DNA of 45,493 nt from Streptomyces eurythermus (GCF_014649115.1 NZ_BMSK01000035.1:1-45493), one strand, 5' to 3'; numbered from the stretch's first letter, positions 18,601-26,600 are shown. The notes: generated by a model from the sequence alone, not told the origin. Numbers and translations: made by a program.

Positions 18601-19497
18601 ATCGCTTTGCAGAAGCGGGAACGTACCCTCACCCAGATCTGGAACTGGGGCGCATCGCAGATTCACCGCACGAGACTGGGCGGATGGTATCTGCGAAAGT
18701 TCCGGAACGGGCAGACTCTGGCCGAGGAAGGAGAGGGTACGACCACCTACGCGGACATCGCGAAGAGGATCTATGCGGCCGGCGCCGAGGGGGAGGCCAG
18801 TGAGGCACTCGCAAGCGCTCCCGGAGTGGGCCGGACGCTGGGGTCGTCTTCGATAGCCGATGACATCGCGCTGCACAACTCGCTATCCTATTTGGTCGAG
18901 CGTGACCGAAATCCGGGGAACATGGTAATTGCCGCCATGCAGGCCGACCTTTTCGCGCAGGCTCGACGCATGAGTCATGACGAGCGGGGCAAGTGGTTCC
19001 GCTATGTGTTCGGTCTGAACTCGATGTCGCCGCAGGGCGCCCCGAAGGGAGGCACCCTGCTCAAGAGGAAGAAGTACCTCAAGGATATCGGAGTCATCGA
19101 GAAGGAGGTCGCGGAATACACTCGGAAGGCCATGAACAGGGGGATCGATGAGAACCTGCTGTCCGATCCTCATCTGATCCGTGCTGAACTCGACAGGCAG
19201 ATCCAGGACGAGATTTCCAAGCTTCCCGAGGAACAGCGGGAAAACAAGAAGGAGCAGCGGGGGGCGAGGAACAGAGTCGAGAAGAGGAACAGGGATCTCG
19301 TAAAGCTGGAGAACCTTCATCATGGGAATTTGCTCGCCGAGCGTGAAATCAGGCTGATCGAGGAGTGGGTCAAGGTGCAGGCGCGCGACCTGGACACCTC
19401 GGATTCGGTGAGTGAAGAGCGCCTTCGGGAGGAGCTGAAGGCTAAGATAAGGGAGCGCTTCGAGCAACGTTTCCCCTATATCAGGCGATCGTCTTGA
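12685..19497 (+). CDS. 2270-residue DUF4157 (eCIS core) protein with probable C-terminal toxin domain
   Basis: The largest gene here. Residues about 36-118 are the DUF4157/eCIS-core domain with the zinc-peptidase motif HELLH (H109, E110, H113). Residues about 230-1000 are low-complexity Gly/Pro/Glu/Ala sequence including 22 consecutive Gly (822-843). About 1119-1252 is a charged coiled coil (KEQDEQLES, DKEKKTDDDVDHEKK). About 1256-1592 is a run of amphipathic and hydrophobic helices (VSKAFDWIKQKVIEIKNAI, LIPGAGWVMAVIDAIRTAW), possibly pore- or tape-like. About 1606-1849 is a Lys/Pro/Asp linker. The last ~425 residues form a globular domain I do not recognise, with lower GC and different codon choice. 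The gene lies where Afp/Pvc systems carry their tape-measure gene, and no other tape-measure candidate is present. I read it as cargo, perhaps also ruler, with an exchangeable toxin tip. Confidence 0.88.
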   Translation: MTARAQDAAARETAEQRRRKRRERAAKSRTPEPKNIVSGAGQPLDPGLRRELEEQLGHDLSRVRLHTDRDAGRLTELLGADAVAVGQDILFRAGAFRPGTDDGRRLLAHELLHSVQNPHGLGALRAGREPGAVSLPQQSIEREAESAAQDLVRPPTGPSAPQVTENQSTPGWLRYATVHADRGRAEAMDPATLLDRLANSVVRSLRGDPEDLSGRTRKQLARLPEELLDGVLVRLENRLLAPEHDRVLDLVEETGAYDDHAQDLEVNAHDAPGIEPDVAEQVRTEREKALRAEEQRRAEAERPDIAPGPEKERADDQGAAGSTPQNGGTPEHGSTPQGGDAPHGRRKQTPPGPRGPAQGQAPAGTTASTDVQAQAAPPAASGAAPGGGRRSDTETTSAAEREESGKAGADGREQTEETRTPAASKEESAARNRPGAAEAAVAGQQLRQQDKGGQKQPTGSPAVPGTDPRLPGPFSTLEGRRDQDIDGPEENTDEDPFGSGSESEVDVGGGEPSAWDVKLRPEDFLPAQDLDVSAVPTADTLDPGASASSSVPSFPAPPPTRADQVQAERDAEDAEEEQDGPEEETAVPGPADESGPSARETEGGPDGAGPSGPALEQATAAPPAPGTRDPKSGDDPKAGPVAAQTTVQQAPGRADGASEGGGAAGETAAKEEKGTAAAGDKGTGGQEKESPKATGGQSAQKDAETEDAGAGAGSTGTAGPRTAGAQGAGSPDSVPAAPAGPTAPGTPSGAPAAHAHGAGETPAPEPRTAPRSRAATAAPRPAPTAKAAPAPARTATESPAEPESAPRPEPEPEAAGGGGSRGGGGGGGGGGGGGGGGGGGGGGAGAVPARPKGKKDSAPVPDLSGASPEAGLATASKLKPHKALQAMGGVGGAVDRSVGDEHQALAAAPPSMQRPAGAPQTLRGKPRTDAPAEYSEDKPQEAQAPEQKDAEVTGARKPEGQIEAEKAEEPGGWDTFKMALGFVGAKIVNGVASLFGADKPVVDPQALAAKFAGLPTKDEALKQARAGDAPGVGMTGAAERSAGEQDGHVDAKGQQTIGTARDDAGRRMGEDQVYPDAPKETMTAEVPGARGGRGAAAAGGGATGAVPPEAASEVAEHERGPQFQAAFTEGAKSMSEGRQAKDRDVRDAQDRHRQRVDAEIAANTKAQAAEREKAMGDVTAQREDWRKEQDEQLESLGDKKSERHDKVRKDVADKEKKTDDDVDHEKKDSDKKIQDESDKAEREADQKRDGAVQESGNWVSKAFDWIKQKVIEIKNAIVRVIRAARDAVVGFIKNFKDTVERWINEARKNIVDAIKNLIKDLIEFAVAMVRAVIELAARIRKFVTDLISAAIALVNRLAQALKQAVSDLLDAIGKLLSSLLDNLRKALQAAVKAVVEAVKSVLEFATKLLNALGAWMMIAVDFLSDPGGWLGGAKNSAVDGAKNHLFREVSTAVKAWFQEKIQEIIGVPKAIIDKLVKGGFSLDRIVKEAWDAVVPQLPLIIGELVITKVVAKLIPGAGWVMAVIDAIRTAWGALSAILSSLDAVLTWLKAVRTGGAGILFAKAVAAGVVALLEVLYQALLSGIGKYVAKVGRRLRGVAAKLTNDKPGKPGDRGRAGAEDPGGRGPKKPKDRQPPARKPDSDARTPGAPKTPRPKDDHPEKPTAKDRNGHPKDPTEKPDTRPTPSTKPKPAPEPRPRPKNEPEPAGRPESEKDAAASRDRDKDSRLKGGGNAPKQPEGEGTEPNRTRDDDPKKPKEKDAQPRPEAGKDGDRPGRPKDRDGDGGKPREKHNKGSDREKSKPKQEKKGPRKSSAEKERDRPKGKDPHKEKQEKKDRSKKEENSKDSKDARLDKIVAKIRPSLHGMLTRGVDGSIHKATLTSMRLWYRLTSLAVQGADEFEDEALLNPRRLVVRGRAIDSEPILRYVRDLEREVLARAGEPEQVKGTELNGRTDQGPSGSDRRHLDIPTNLDIARVIALQKRERTLTQIWNWGASQIHRTRLGGWYLRKFRNGQTLAEEGEGTTTYADIAKRIYAAGAEGEASEALASAPGVGRTLGSSSIADDIALHNSLSYLVERDRNPGNMVIAAMQADLFAQARRMSHDERGKWFRYVFGLNSMSPQGAPKGGTLLKRKKYLKDIGVIEKEVAEYTRKAMNRGIDENLLSDPHLIRAELDRQIQDEISKLPEEQRENKKEQRGARNRVEKRNRDLVKLENLHHGNLLAEREIRLIEEWVKVQARDLDTSDSVSEERLREELKAKIRERFEQRFPYIRRSS
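15148..15213 (+). repeat. GGTGGC hexanucleotide repeat encoding polyglycine
   Basis: Twenty-two Gly codons in a row, mostly a perfect GGTGGC hexamer array with a few GGG interruptions at the 3' end. Each hexamer gain or loss adds or removes two Gly without shifting frame. It lies in the linker between the DUF4157 head and the coiled-coil region. Confidence 0.9.
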
Positions 19498-19511
19498 CGG
19501 AAGGTAATCAA

Positions 19512-20123
19512 GTGGTGGCGCGTCATCCAGTCACGCATCGATCCCGACGGTATCTGCTGCGGGATCCTGATGGCGATGAAATGGTGGTCCGACTCGCCGG
19601 TTCCCAGGGCTGGGAAAAGGTAGTCGATATTCCGGCCAAGCGATTTGGGTCGGAGCCCGGGCGAGTGAGCTGGGAGATGTCTCCGGGTATCTTTCTTACG
19701 TGCGTCAGGGATCGTAAGCTGCACACCTCGTATCTTCTGGTCACCAGTCGGATGACTGGTGGGCTGGATTCTTATGAAACATGGATCACTGCTAGCGGGC
19801 TGTCATTCTGTACCGATGCGGACCTTATTCGTGCGGTTGAGGGAAGTGATAATCCCAAGGAGAAGTGCCGGGCGCTTGTCCGCGCCGGTATCGGCGCACC
19901 ATTGAACCCGGACAATCGATACTCCCGAGCGTTCATCGAATCGGTGAATGATGCCTCACCGGATGTCCGGAAATCCGCGATCACGGCCATCGGGTACACC
20001 GAATGGCCGCCCTTCCAAGAGCTCTTGGACGCCATCTCCCAGCAGGATCCGGACGGCAGTGTGAGAAGTCTGGCCAAGCGTATGTCCGTAGCGTTCGACG
20101 AGGCGGAGGTGGGTGACGAATGA
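19512..20123 (+). CDS. Candidate immunity protein for the C-terminal toxin domain
   Basis: A 203-residue soluble protein with no signal peptide. GTG 19512 is chosen because GGAAGG sits seven bases upstream; a TTG at 19494 overlapping the previous stop is the alternative. The first half is strand-rich (RYLLRDPDGDEMVVRLAG). The second half, from about residue 115, is helical with HEAT-like units (AFIESVNDASPDVRKSAI, PFQELLDAISQQDPDGSV). GC content is unusually low for the locus: 34 of 60 bases at 19501-19560 and 32 of 60 at 19741-19800. Its position after the variable end of the large protein, shared composition and small alpha-solenoid fold fit an immunity protein; no experiment supports this yet. 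Its stop overlaps the next CIS gene by four bases. Confidence 0.7.
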   Translation: MVARHPVTHRSRRYLLRDPDGDEMVVRLAGSQGWEKVVDIPAKRFGSEPGRVSWEMSPGIFLTCVRDRKLHTSYLLVTSRMTGGLDSYETWITASGLSFCTDADLIRAVEGSDNPKEKCRALVRAGIGAPLNPDNRYSRAFIESVNDASPDVRKSAITAIGYTEWPPFQELLDAISQQDPDGSVRSLAKRMSVAFDEAEVGDE

Positions 20124-20806
20124 CCCGCTACCCCGACATCCCCAAACCCATCCGCTCCGGCCTCGTCGTGGTCGACCCCGACCACGGCACGCCGCAACGC
20201 GTCATCGTTCTCCAGTTCAACCCCGACACCCTGGAACGCAGCATCGCGCCCCAGTCCGCCGGGGACAGCGGGGACGCCGGTGGTGGGGGGACCGGCAGTG
20301 GGGACCGGAACGAGGCGTTGCGGCTGAAGGGGCCCGCACAGGAGACGTGGAAGTTCACCGCCGAGATCGACGCCACCGATCAGCTGGAGATCGCCGCGCC
20401 GGACGGGATCCATCCCCAGCTCGCCGTGCTGGAGATGCTGGTGCAGCCGACCACCGCGCAATTACGCGCCGCGACCAGGCTGACGCAGAAGGGCAGTATC
20501 GAGATCAGCCCGATCGAGATGCCGTTGACACTGTTCACCTGGGGGAGCAAGCGCGTGATGCCGGTGCGGCTCACCGAACTGTCCGTCAACGAGTCGGCGT
20601 TCGACGTGCACCTCAACCCGATCCGGGCCTCGCTGAGCATCGGGATGAAGATCCTGACCGTCAGCGATCTGCCCGCCGGACACAGGGGCGCGGATCTGTA
20701 CATGGCCCACCTGGCGCAGAAGGAGCGGCTCGCGGCCGCCGCGCGCGGCGGTGGCCTCGGCGCACCGGGCCTCGGCGGCGCCGGCCTCGTGACCGGAAGG
20801 GGATGA
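20120..20806 (+). CDS. CIS tube/baseplate adaptor protein (Pvc7/gp53-like) with TTA codon
   Basis: A 228-residue protein of the contractile injection system tube/baseplate adaptor family. Recognisable features are GTPQRVIVLQFNPDTLERS near the start, the middle strand ETWKFTAEIDATDQLE, then IHPQLAVLEMLVQP, and LTELSVNESAFDVHLNPIRA with SIGMKILT. In Pvc7/gp53-type proteins this part is joined to a C-terminal LysM; here that is in the next gene. Codon 115 is TTA (20462-20464), rare in this genus and decoded by bldA tRNA. The start overlaps the candidate immunity stop as ATGA, and high GC resumes here. The C-terminus is a Gly/Ala/Leu-rich tail. Confidence 0.9.
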   Translation: MTRYPDIPKPIRSGLVVVDPDHGTPQRVIVLQFNPDTLERSIAPQSAGDSGDAGGGGTGSGDRNEALRLKGPAQETWKFTAEIDATDQLEIAAPDGIHPQLAVLEMLVQPTTAQLRAATRLTQKGSIEISPIEMPLTLFTWGSKRVMPVRLTELSVNESAFDVHLNPIRASLSIGMKILTVSDLPAGHRGADLYMAHLAQKERLAAAARGGGLGAPGLGGAGLVTGRG

Positions 20807-20814
20807 GGGACACA

Positions 20815-21177
20815 ATGGCGGAGACCGAGCCGTACGAGAGCGCGCTGGACTCGATCCCGGGCGCCCACCCCTACCCGCGCACCAGCCGGTACCACGACGC
20901 CGAGATCGGCGTTCACCGGCGCGCCGACGGCACCGAAGTCCGGTACACCAAGCGGCGGTTGCTGCCGCCGCTGGACGAGGAGACCGAACCGCACACCGTC
21001 GGCGCCGGCGAGCGGCCCGACCTCCTCGGGCAGCGGTTCCTCGGCGACCCCGGCCAGTGGTGGCGGATCGCCGACGCCAACCCCGTCCTGGACCCGAGGG
21101 AGCTGACGGACGAGCCGGGACGGGTCATCGGCATTCCGCTCGCCGGCGGGTTCCCACGGGGGGAGCGGCGTGTCTGA
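20815..21177 (+). CDS. LysM-type baseplate protein
   Basis: A 120-residue protein. The second half (about residues 65-112) reads as a LysM-like or gpX-like tail module: DLLGQRFLGDPGQWWRIADAN followed by GRVIGIPLAGG, with the usual Asn-Pro after the helix (ANPVLDPRE). In contractile particles this module binds the hub and anchors the central spike. ATG 20815 is preceded by AGGGA; ATG 20803, overlapping the upstream stop, is an equally possible start that adds MRDT. It ends by overlapping the GTG of the hub gene. Confidence 0.85.
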   Translation: MAETEPYESALDSIPGAHPYPRTSRYHDAEIGVHRRADGTEVRYTKRRLLPPLDEETEPHTVGAGERPDLLGQRFLGDPGQWWRIADANPVLDPRELTDEPGRVIGIPLAGGFPRGERRV

Positions 21178-22309
21178 ACAGCCCGTGGGGCACGGCCCCG
21201 TCCACATCCAGCTCCTCATGGGACCCAAGCTCGCCCGCCCGGTCCCCCTGGAGGTCGCCGAGGCGCTGCTGTCCGCGCAGATCACCACCACGGCGGGGGA
21301 GCGAAGCGGGTTCCAGTTCGCCTTCGACCTCACGAAGAACGGGCTCCTCGGCAGACGGCTGCTGCCCGAGGGCTTCTTCGACCCCAAGACCCGCGTCATC
21401 CTCACCGTCAGCGTCCGCGGCACCCCGGAAGTGCTCTTCGACGGGCTGATCGTCCGCCAGGAGGTCGGCGCCAGCAACCTCCCCGGCCACTCCACCCTGA
21501 CCGTCACCGGTGAGGACCTGACGCTCCTGATGGACCTGGAGGAGCGCACCGCGCGCTACCCCAACCTGCCGCCGTCCCAGCGGGTACTGGCGATCCTGCG
21601 CCGGTACTCCGACTACGGCATCCGCCCCGACGTCTACCAGGAGAAGATCGCCCAGCCCCCGCACCAGGACCTCCGCGTCCACTACCAGACCGGCACCGAC
21701 CTGCAGTACGTCACCGAACTGGCCCGCGCCAACGGCTACACCTTCTACCTGGAGCCCGGCCCGAACCCCGGCTATTCCTCGGCCCGCTGGGGCCCCGAGG
21801 CACGGATCGGACTGCGCCAGCACGCCCTCAACGTCAACATGGACGCCCTGTCCACCGTGGACCAGCTGACCTTCGCCTACGACGGCACCGCCCGCGAGGA
21901 GCCCCAGGCGCGCTGGCAGGACCCCGGCACCCGCCAGTCCACCCTGCTGCCCCAGCCGCCGGTCAGCCCCCTGCGCCCGCCGCTCGGCCGCCGGCCCACC
22001 CCCGCGCTCAAACGCAAGACCCTCTCCGGCACCGCCAAACAGCAGCGCGAGCAGGCCGAGGCCGAACTCCTCGCCCGCGCCGCCGTCTCCGCCGACGTCA
22101 TCTCCGGCTCCGGCTCGCTCGACGTCAGCCGGCACGGCTACCTCCTCCAGCCACGCCGGCTCGTCGGCGTCCGCGGTGCCGGACGGGCGTACGACGGCGA
22201 CTACTTCGTCAAGTCCGTCACCCACAATCTCCGCCCGGGCTCCTTCCAGCAGAACTTCACCCTCTCCCGGGAGGGCCTGGAAGCGCGCGGCGACACCGTC
22301 CGGCCGTGA
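21170..22309 (+). CDS. Baseplate hub protein (gp27/phage late control D-like)
   Basis: A 379-residue hub forming the trimeric base on which the tube starts. Family features: VHIQLLMGPKLARPVPLEVA, the FDGLIVRQEV strand, LTVTGEDLTLLMDLEER, and VHYQTGTDLQYVTELARANGY as in the VgrG/gp27 core. It ends with YDGDYFVKSVTHNLRPGSFQ, the usual last domain, without an OB-fold or needle. In Pvc8/Afp8 hub and spike are fused as one VgrG-like chain; here the spike is the next gene. A GTG start at 21170 overlaps the upstream stop. Confidence 0.93.
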   Translation: MSEQPVGHGPVHIQLLMGPKLARPVPLEVAEALLSAQITTTAGERSGFQFAFDLTKNGLLGRRLLPEGFFDPKTRVILTVSVRGTPEVLFDGLIVRQEVGASNLPGHSTLTVTGEDLTLLMDLEERTARYPNLPPSQRVLAILRRYSDYGIRPDVYQEKIAQPPHQDLRVHYQTGTDLQYVTELARANGYTFYLEPGPNPGYSSARWGPEARIGLRQHALNVNMDALSTVDQLTFAYDGTAREEPQARWQDPGTRQSTLLPQPPVSPLRPPLGRRPTPALKRKTLSGTAKQQREQAEAELLARAAVSADVISGSGSLDVSRHGYLLQPRRLVGVRGAGRAYDGDYFVKSVTHNLRPGSFQQNFTLSREGLEARGDTVRP

Positions 22310-22345
22310 CCCACCCGACCCACCGACGAGGAGAGCACCCCGACC

Positions 22346-22882
22346 ATGGCGGCACCCAGCAATCGCTACCTCGGCAAGTTCCGCGGCCGGGTGGTCAGCA
22401 ACGACGACCCGTTGCGGCTCGGCAGGATCACGGCCGAGGTCCCGGACGTCCTCGGCGACGAGCCGTCCACCTGGGCGCTGCCCTGCCTGCCGTTCACCGG
22501 GCCCGGGTCCGGACAGTTCGTGGTGCCGCCGCCCGGCGCCGGAGTCTGGGTGGAGTTCGAACAGGGGGACCCCAGCTTCCCGGTGTGGACCGGATGCTGG
22601 TACGGCGACGCGAGCGAACTGCCGCCCGACGCCCGGCGTGAACTGCGGGCGAACGCGGCGAGCAAACCCGTCGTCGTACAGACCCCGGGCGACCACAAGA
22701 TCGTCCTCAACGACACGGCCGGGGCCGAACAGGGAATCCTCCTTCAGGCCCAGGGCGGCGCCTACATCCGCATCACCAAGGAAGCCGTGGTCATCGCCAC
22801 CGGCGCGGGCGCCGAGATCACCTTGCGCGGCCGCGAAGTCACCATCAACCAGGGGCAGTTGACCGCCCAGTCCCAGCGATAG
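22346..22882 (+). CDS. Central spike protein (gp5/gpV-like OB-fold and needle)
   Basis: A 178-residue protein. Residues about 8-95 are an OB-fold of the phage baseplate assembly protein V/VgrG type (YLGKFRGRVVSNDDPLRLGR, PPPGAGVWVEFEQGDPSFPVW, then GCWYGD). Residues about 115-175 are short repeating strands (HKIVLNDTAG, AYIRITKEAVVIATG, ITLRGREVTINQG), the start of a triple-stranded beta needle. GAGGAG lies upstream of ATG 22346. It works with the hub before it and the PAAR-like tip after it. Confidence 0.93.
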   Translation: MAAPSNRYLGKFRGRVVSNDDPLRLGRITAEVPDVLGDEPSTWALPCLPFTGPGSGQFVVPPPGAGVWVEFEQGDPSFPVWTGCWYGDASELPPDARRELRANAASKPVVVQTPGDHKIVLNDTAGAEQGILLQAQGGAYIRITKEAVVIATGAGAEITLRGREVTINQGQLTAQSQR

Positions 22883-22900
22883 ACAAACGGGGGAAGAGAG

Positions 22901-23236
22901 TTGTCCGGGAGTCTGCTCCACGCGGGCACCGTGATCGGCTGCCCGCACGGCGGCCGTGCCGCACCCGCCACCACACCCTCCGGCGGCGTCCGCGTCGACG
23001 GCGTCACCGTGGCCACGACCGCCCACGCCTACGTCGTCACCGGCTGCCCGCACACCGTGGACGGCGTGCCCTCGCCGTGCGTGTCCGTCCGCTGGACCGC
23101 CGCCGGCACCGGCGTCACGGTCGACGGCGCGCCCGTGCTGCTCGACACCGGTGCCGCCCAGTGCCTCAGCGCGGCCCTCGTCCCGCAGGGACCACCCGTC
23201 GTCCAGGCCGCGCAGCGAAAGGTCACCGTCCGATGA
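22901..23236 (+). CDS. PAAR-like spike-tip protein
   Basis: A 111-residue protein read from TTG 22901 after a strong GGGGGAAGAGAG site. It begins LLHAGTVIGCPHGGRA and repeats the GCPH element in VVTGCPHTVDG, with a further Cys in SPCVSVRW and near the end in AQCLSAA. Size, the paired Gly/His/Cys strands and position after the spike gene fit the PAAR-like cone that sharpens the spike and can bind one metal ion. Its stop overlaps the start of the gp25 gene. Confidence 0.85.
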   Translation: MSGSLLHAGTVIGCPHGGRAAPATTPSGGVRVDGVTVATTAHAYVVTGCPHTVDGVPSPCVSVRWTAAGTGVTVDGAPVLLDTGAAQCLSAALVPQGPPVVQAAQRKVTVR

Positions 23237-23625
23237 GACCGCCGAGCCCGCACACCCGCCCGCGCAGCGACATCGCCTTCCCGTTCCACGCCGACCGCCG
23301 TGGCCGCACCGCGCACGCCCGCCCCGCCGAGCACGTCCACGACCTCGTCGAACAGCTGCTGTTCACCAGCCCCGGCGAGCGCGTCATGCGCCCCGACTTC
23401 GGCTGCGGACTGCTCGACCTGGTCTTCGCACCGGCCGGCCCCGAAGTGGTCAGCACCCTCGAACTCTCCGTCCAGGCCGCCCTCCAGCGCTGGCTGGGCG
23501 ACCTGATCGAGGTGGTCTCCCTTGACATCACCGCCGGCGACGACACCGTACGCGTCCAGCTGTCCTACCTGCTCCGCGCCACGGGCACCGTCCAGGAGGA
23601 CCTCTTCGAGGGGAGGGCGGCATGA
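23233..23625 (+). CDS. Baseplate wedge protein (GPW/gp25 family)
   Basis: A 130-residue wedge subunit that links the inner baseplate to the first sheath ring. Family signs are DIAFPFHADRRGR, HVHDLVEQLLFTSPGER, the signature VMRPDFGCGLLDLVF and the strand VVSLDITAGDDTVRVQLSYL. Start at ATG 23233, overlapping the PAAR-like stop; its own stop overlaps the next ATG. Length is normal for gp25. Confidence 0.95.
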   Translation: MRPPSPHTRPRSDIAFPFHADRRGRTAHARPAEHVHDLVEQLLFTSPGERVMRPDFGCGLLDLVFAPAGPEVVSTLELSVQAALQRWLGDLIEVVSLDITAGDDTVRVQLSYLLRATGTVQEDLFEGRAA

Positions 23626-26600
23626 GCGCGGGGGCCACCCGGCGGGCCAGGGTGCGCGCCGCCCACCTCAACGGGATCGACGCCGTGGAGGTCAGCGACG
23701 ACGGGCTGCTGCTCACCGTCACCTTCCTCGGCAAGGCGCCCGGCGGCCTCGGCCCAAAGAACGTCCGCATCGACGGCGGCCGGCGCGTCACCGGCCTCAC
23801 CGCCGTGGACGTCAGCGTCGAACGCGAGGAGGATCCCGAGCTGGACGACCGGCTCTACGTCACCCTCGACCGGGCCGGCGACACCTCCCGCTACCGGCTG
23901 TCGCTGGTGGAGGCCGACCCCTACGGCAGGCCGGGCACCGAGCCGTACCACGGCTTCGACCAGCGGTACGCCGGCGCGGAGTTCGGCTTCTGGCCCGACT
24001 GCCCGAGCCCCTTCGACCGCGCGGACGCGGACGAGGACGACGCCGCCCTCCCGGCCGCGCCCGTGACCGACTACACGGCCCGCGACTACGACTCCCTGCG
24101 CAGGCTCCTGCTCGACCGGCTCACGCTGACCACCCCCGACTGGGTCGAGCGCAACCCCGCCGACCTGGGCACCACCCTGGTGGAACTGCTCGCCTACACC
24201 GGCGATCAGATCAGCTACCAGCAGGACGCCGTCGCCACCGAGGCCTACCTCGACACCGCCCGCCGCCGCGTCTCCGTACGCCGGCACGTCCGGCTCATCG
24301 ACTACGCGATGCACGACGGCTGCAACGCCCGCACCTACGTGACCGTCCAGACCGCCGCCGACCGCACCCTGGCGCCCGGCACCTACCGCTTCGCGGCGGT
24401 CGACGTACGCACCCTCGACCCGCACGACCGCCCCGGACCCGGCACGGTCATCGACGACAACGACCTCGGCGACCTGGACGAGCGCGGCTCCGTGGAGGTC
24501 TTCGAACCCCTCCTCGCCACCGAACCGCTGGAACTGCGGGTCGCGCACAACGCGATCCGGTTGTGGACCTGGGACGGCGAGGTGTCCGCGCTGCCCGTGG
24601 GAGCCACCGCCGCCACCCTGCGCGACGAGTGGGCGGACCCCGCGGCCCGCCGGGAGCGCAGGCTCGCCCTGAAACCGGGCGACGTGCTGATCCTGGAGGA
24701 GGTCAAGGGCCCGCGCACCGGCACCCCGGGCGACGCCGCCCCCGCCCACCGGCAGGCCGTCCGCCTCACCTCCGTCACCCCCGGCCTGGACCGGGTCGAG
24801 GACCAGCCGGTGCTGGAGGTCACCTGGGCCGCCGAGGACGCCCTGCGCATCCCGTTGTGCCTGACCACCCGGGGCGGACGCGACTGCCTGCCCGTCGAGG
24901 ACGTCACCCTCGCCCGCGGCAACGCCGTCCTCGTGGACCACGGCCGCTCCGGCACCGTCGAGACGGTCACCGTACCGCCGGACCCGGCCGTCGTGGCGCC
25001 CTGCGGCCCGCCCGGCCCCGGCTGCGCGGAGCATACCCGGGGCAACGCGCCGGCACGGCTCATCGCCTCGCTGACGGACCGCGCCGAAAGCGGCCGGGCG
25101 CTGCGCCCCGACGACGTCCGCGAACTGTTCGACGTCGTGGGGGAGGGGGCCGTCCGGCGCGCCGGCATCGGTCTGGAAGGGGCCGGACAACGCCACGAGC
25201 ACGTGGTGCCCGGTACGGCGTACGCGCAGGCCGCGGCCCTGCGGACGCTGCTCGGCCAGAGCGTCTACCCAGGCATCCGGCCGCGCCCCCGCCCCGTCCT
25301 CGGCCGCGCCCCCGTCACCCAGGCCGTACCCTTCCCCGACCCGGCGGCCGTCGCCGCCGCGCAGGCCGAGCGGATCGCCGCCGTTCCGGACCGGGCCCGG
25401 CACCGGCTGACCGAGCTGTGGCGCAGTGCCCGGGACGCCGACGGACTCGCCGAGGACGAGATCAGCGAACTCGCCGTGCTCTTCGGCCTGAAGCTGCTGG
25501 AACGGCTGGAACTGCGCCGCCACCCCGTCCGCGCCCTGCGCGAACTGCTGCACCGCGGTGACGAACTGCTCGACGCCAAGCGGCGGCGCATCGCCGTTCT
25601 CACCGCGCGGGCCCGCGCCGGCACCGTCCTCGACGCCCACATCGCCTGGGAGATCGCGCACAGCTGGGGCCCGTCGTACGCCACCGGACTCCACCCCGAC
25701 GAGCCCGTGCTGCACGGCCCGGCCGGAGCCGCGCTCGCCCAGGACCCGCGCCGGGCCCTGCCCGCCGTACGCCTCACCGACGGCGAGGCGGTGTGGGAGC
25801 CGCGCCGTGACCTGCTCGACAGCGCGCCCCGCGACCGGCACTTCGTCGGCGAACCGGAGGACGACGGACGGCTCGCCCTGCGCTTCGGCGACGGACGGCA
25901 CGGCGCCCGGCCGGACCCCGGAACCCGCCTGACCGTGCGCTACCGCCTCGGCGGCGGCAGCGCGGGCAACGTGGGCGCCGAGGCCATCAACCATCTCGTC
26001 GTGGCGGCGGGCGAGCCCGGCGGGCCGGTACCCGCCGCCACCGTCCGCAACCCGCTGCCGGCCACCGGCGGCACCGAACCCGAACCCCTGGAACAAGTAC
26101 GCCAGTCGGCACCCCTGGAGCTGCGCCGCACCCGGCTGCGCGCCGTCACCGCCGCCGACTACGCGGCGCTCGCCTCCACCGTGCCCGGCGTCCAGCGGGC
26201 CGCCGCCGACCTCCGCTGGACCGGCAGCGCGCAGGAGGCCCACATCGCCGTCGACGCGTACGGCGGCACCCCGTCGCCGCGCCTGCTCGACACGGTGACC
26301 CAGGCCCTGGAGACATACCGGCGCATCGGTCACGACCTGGTGGTCGGCCCCGCCCGGCTGGTGCCGGTCGACATCGCGCTGCGGGTGTGCGCCCTGCCCG
26401 GTCACCAGCACGGGCGGATCCTCGCCGACCTGTACCGCGTCCTCGGCCGCGGCCGGCTGCCCGGCGGCCGGCTCGGCTTCTTCCACCCCGACGCCCTGAC
26501 CTTCGGCGAGCCCGTACGGCTCAGCCGCCTGGTAGCGGTCGCCGCGGCCGTCCCCGGCGTGGAAAGCGTCGAAGTAACCCGGCTGCGACGGCTGTTCGAA

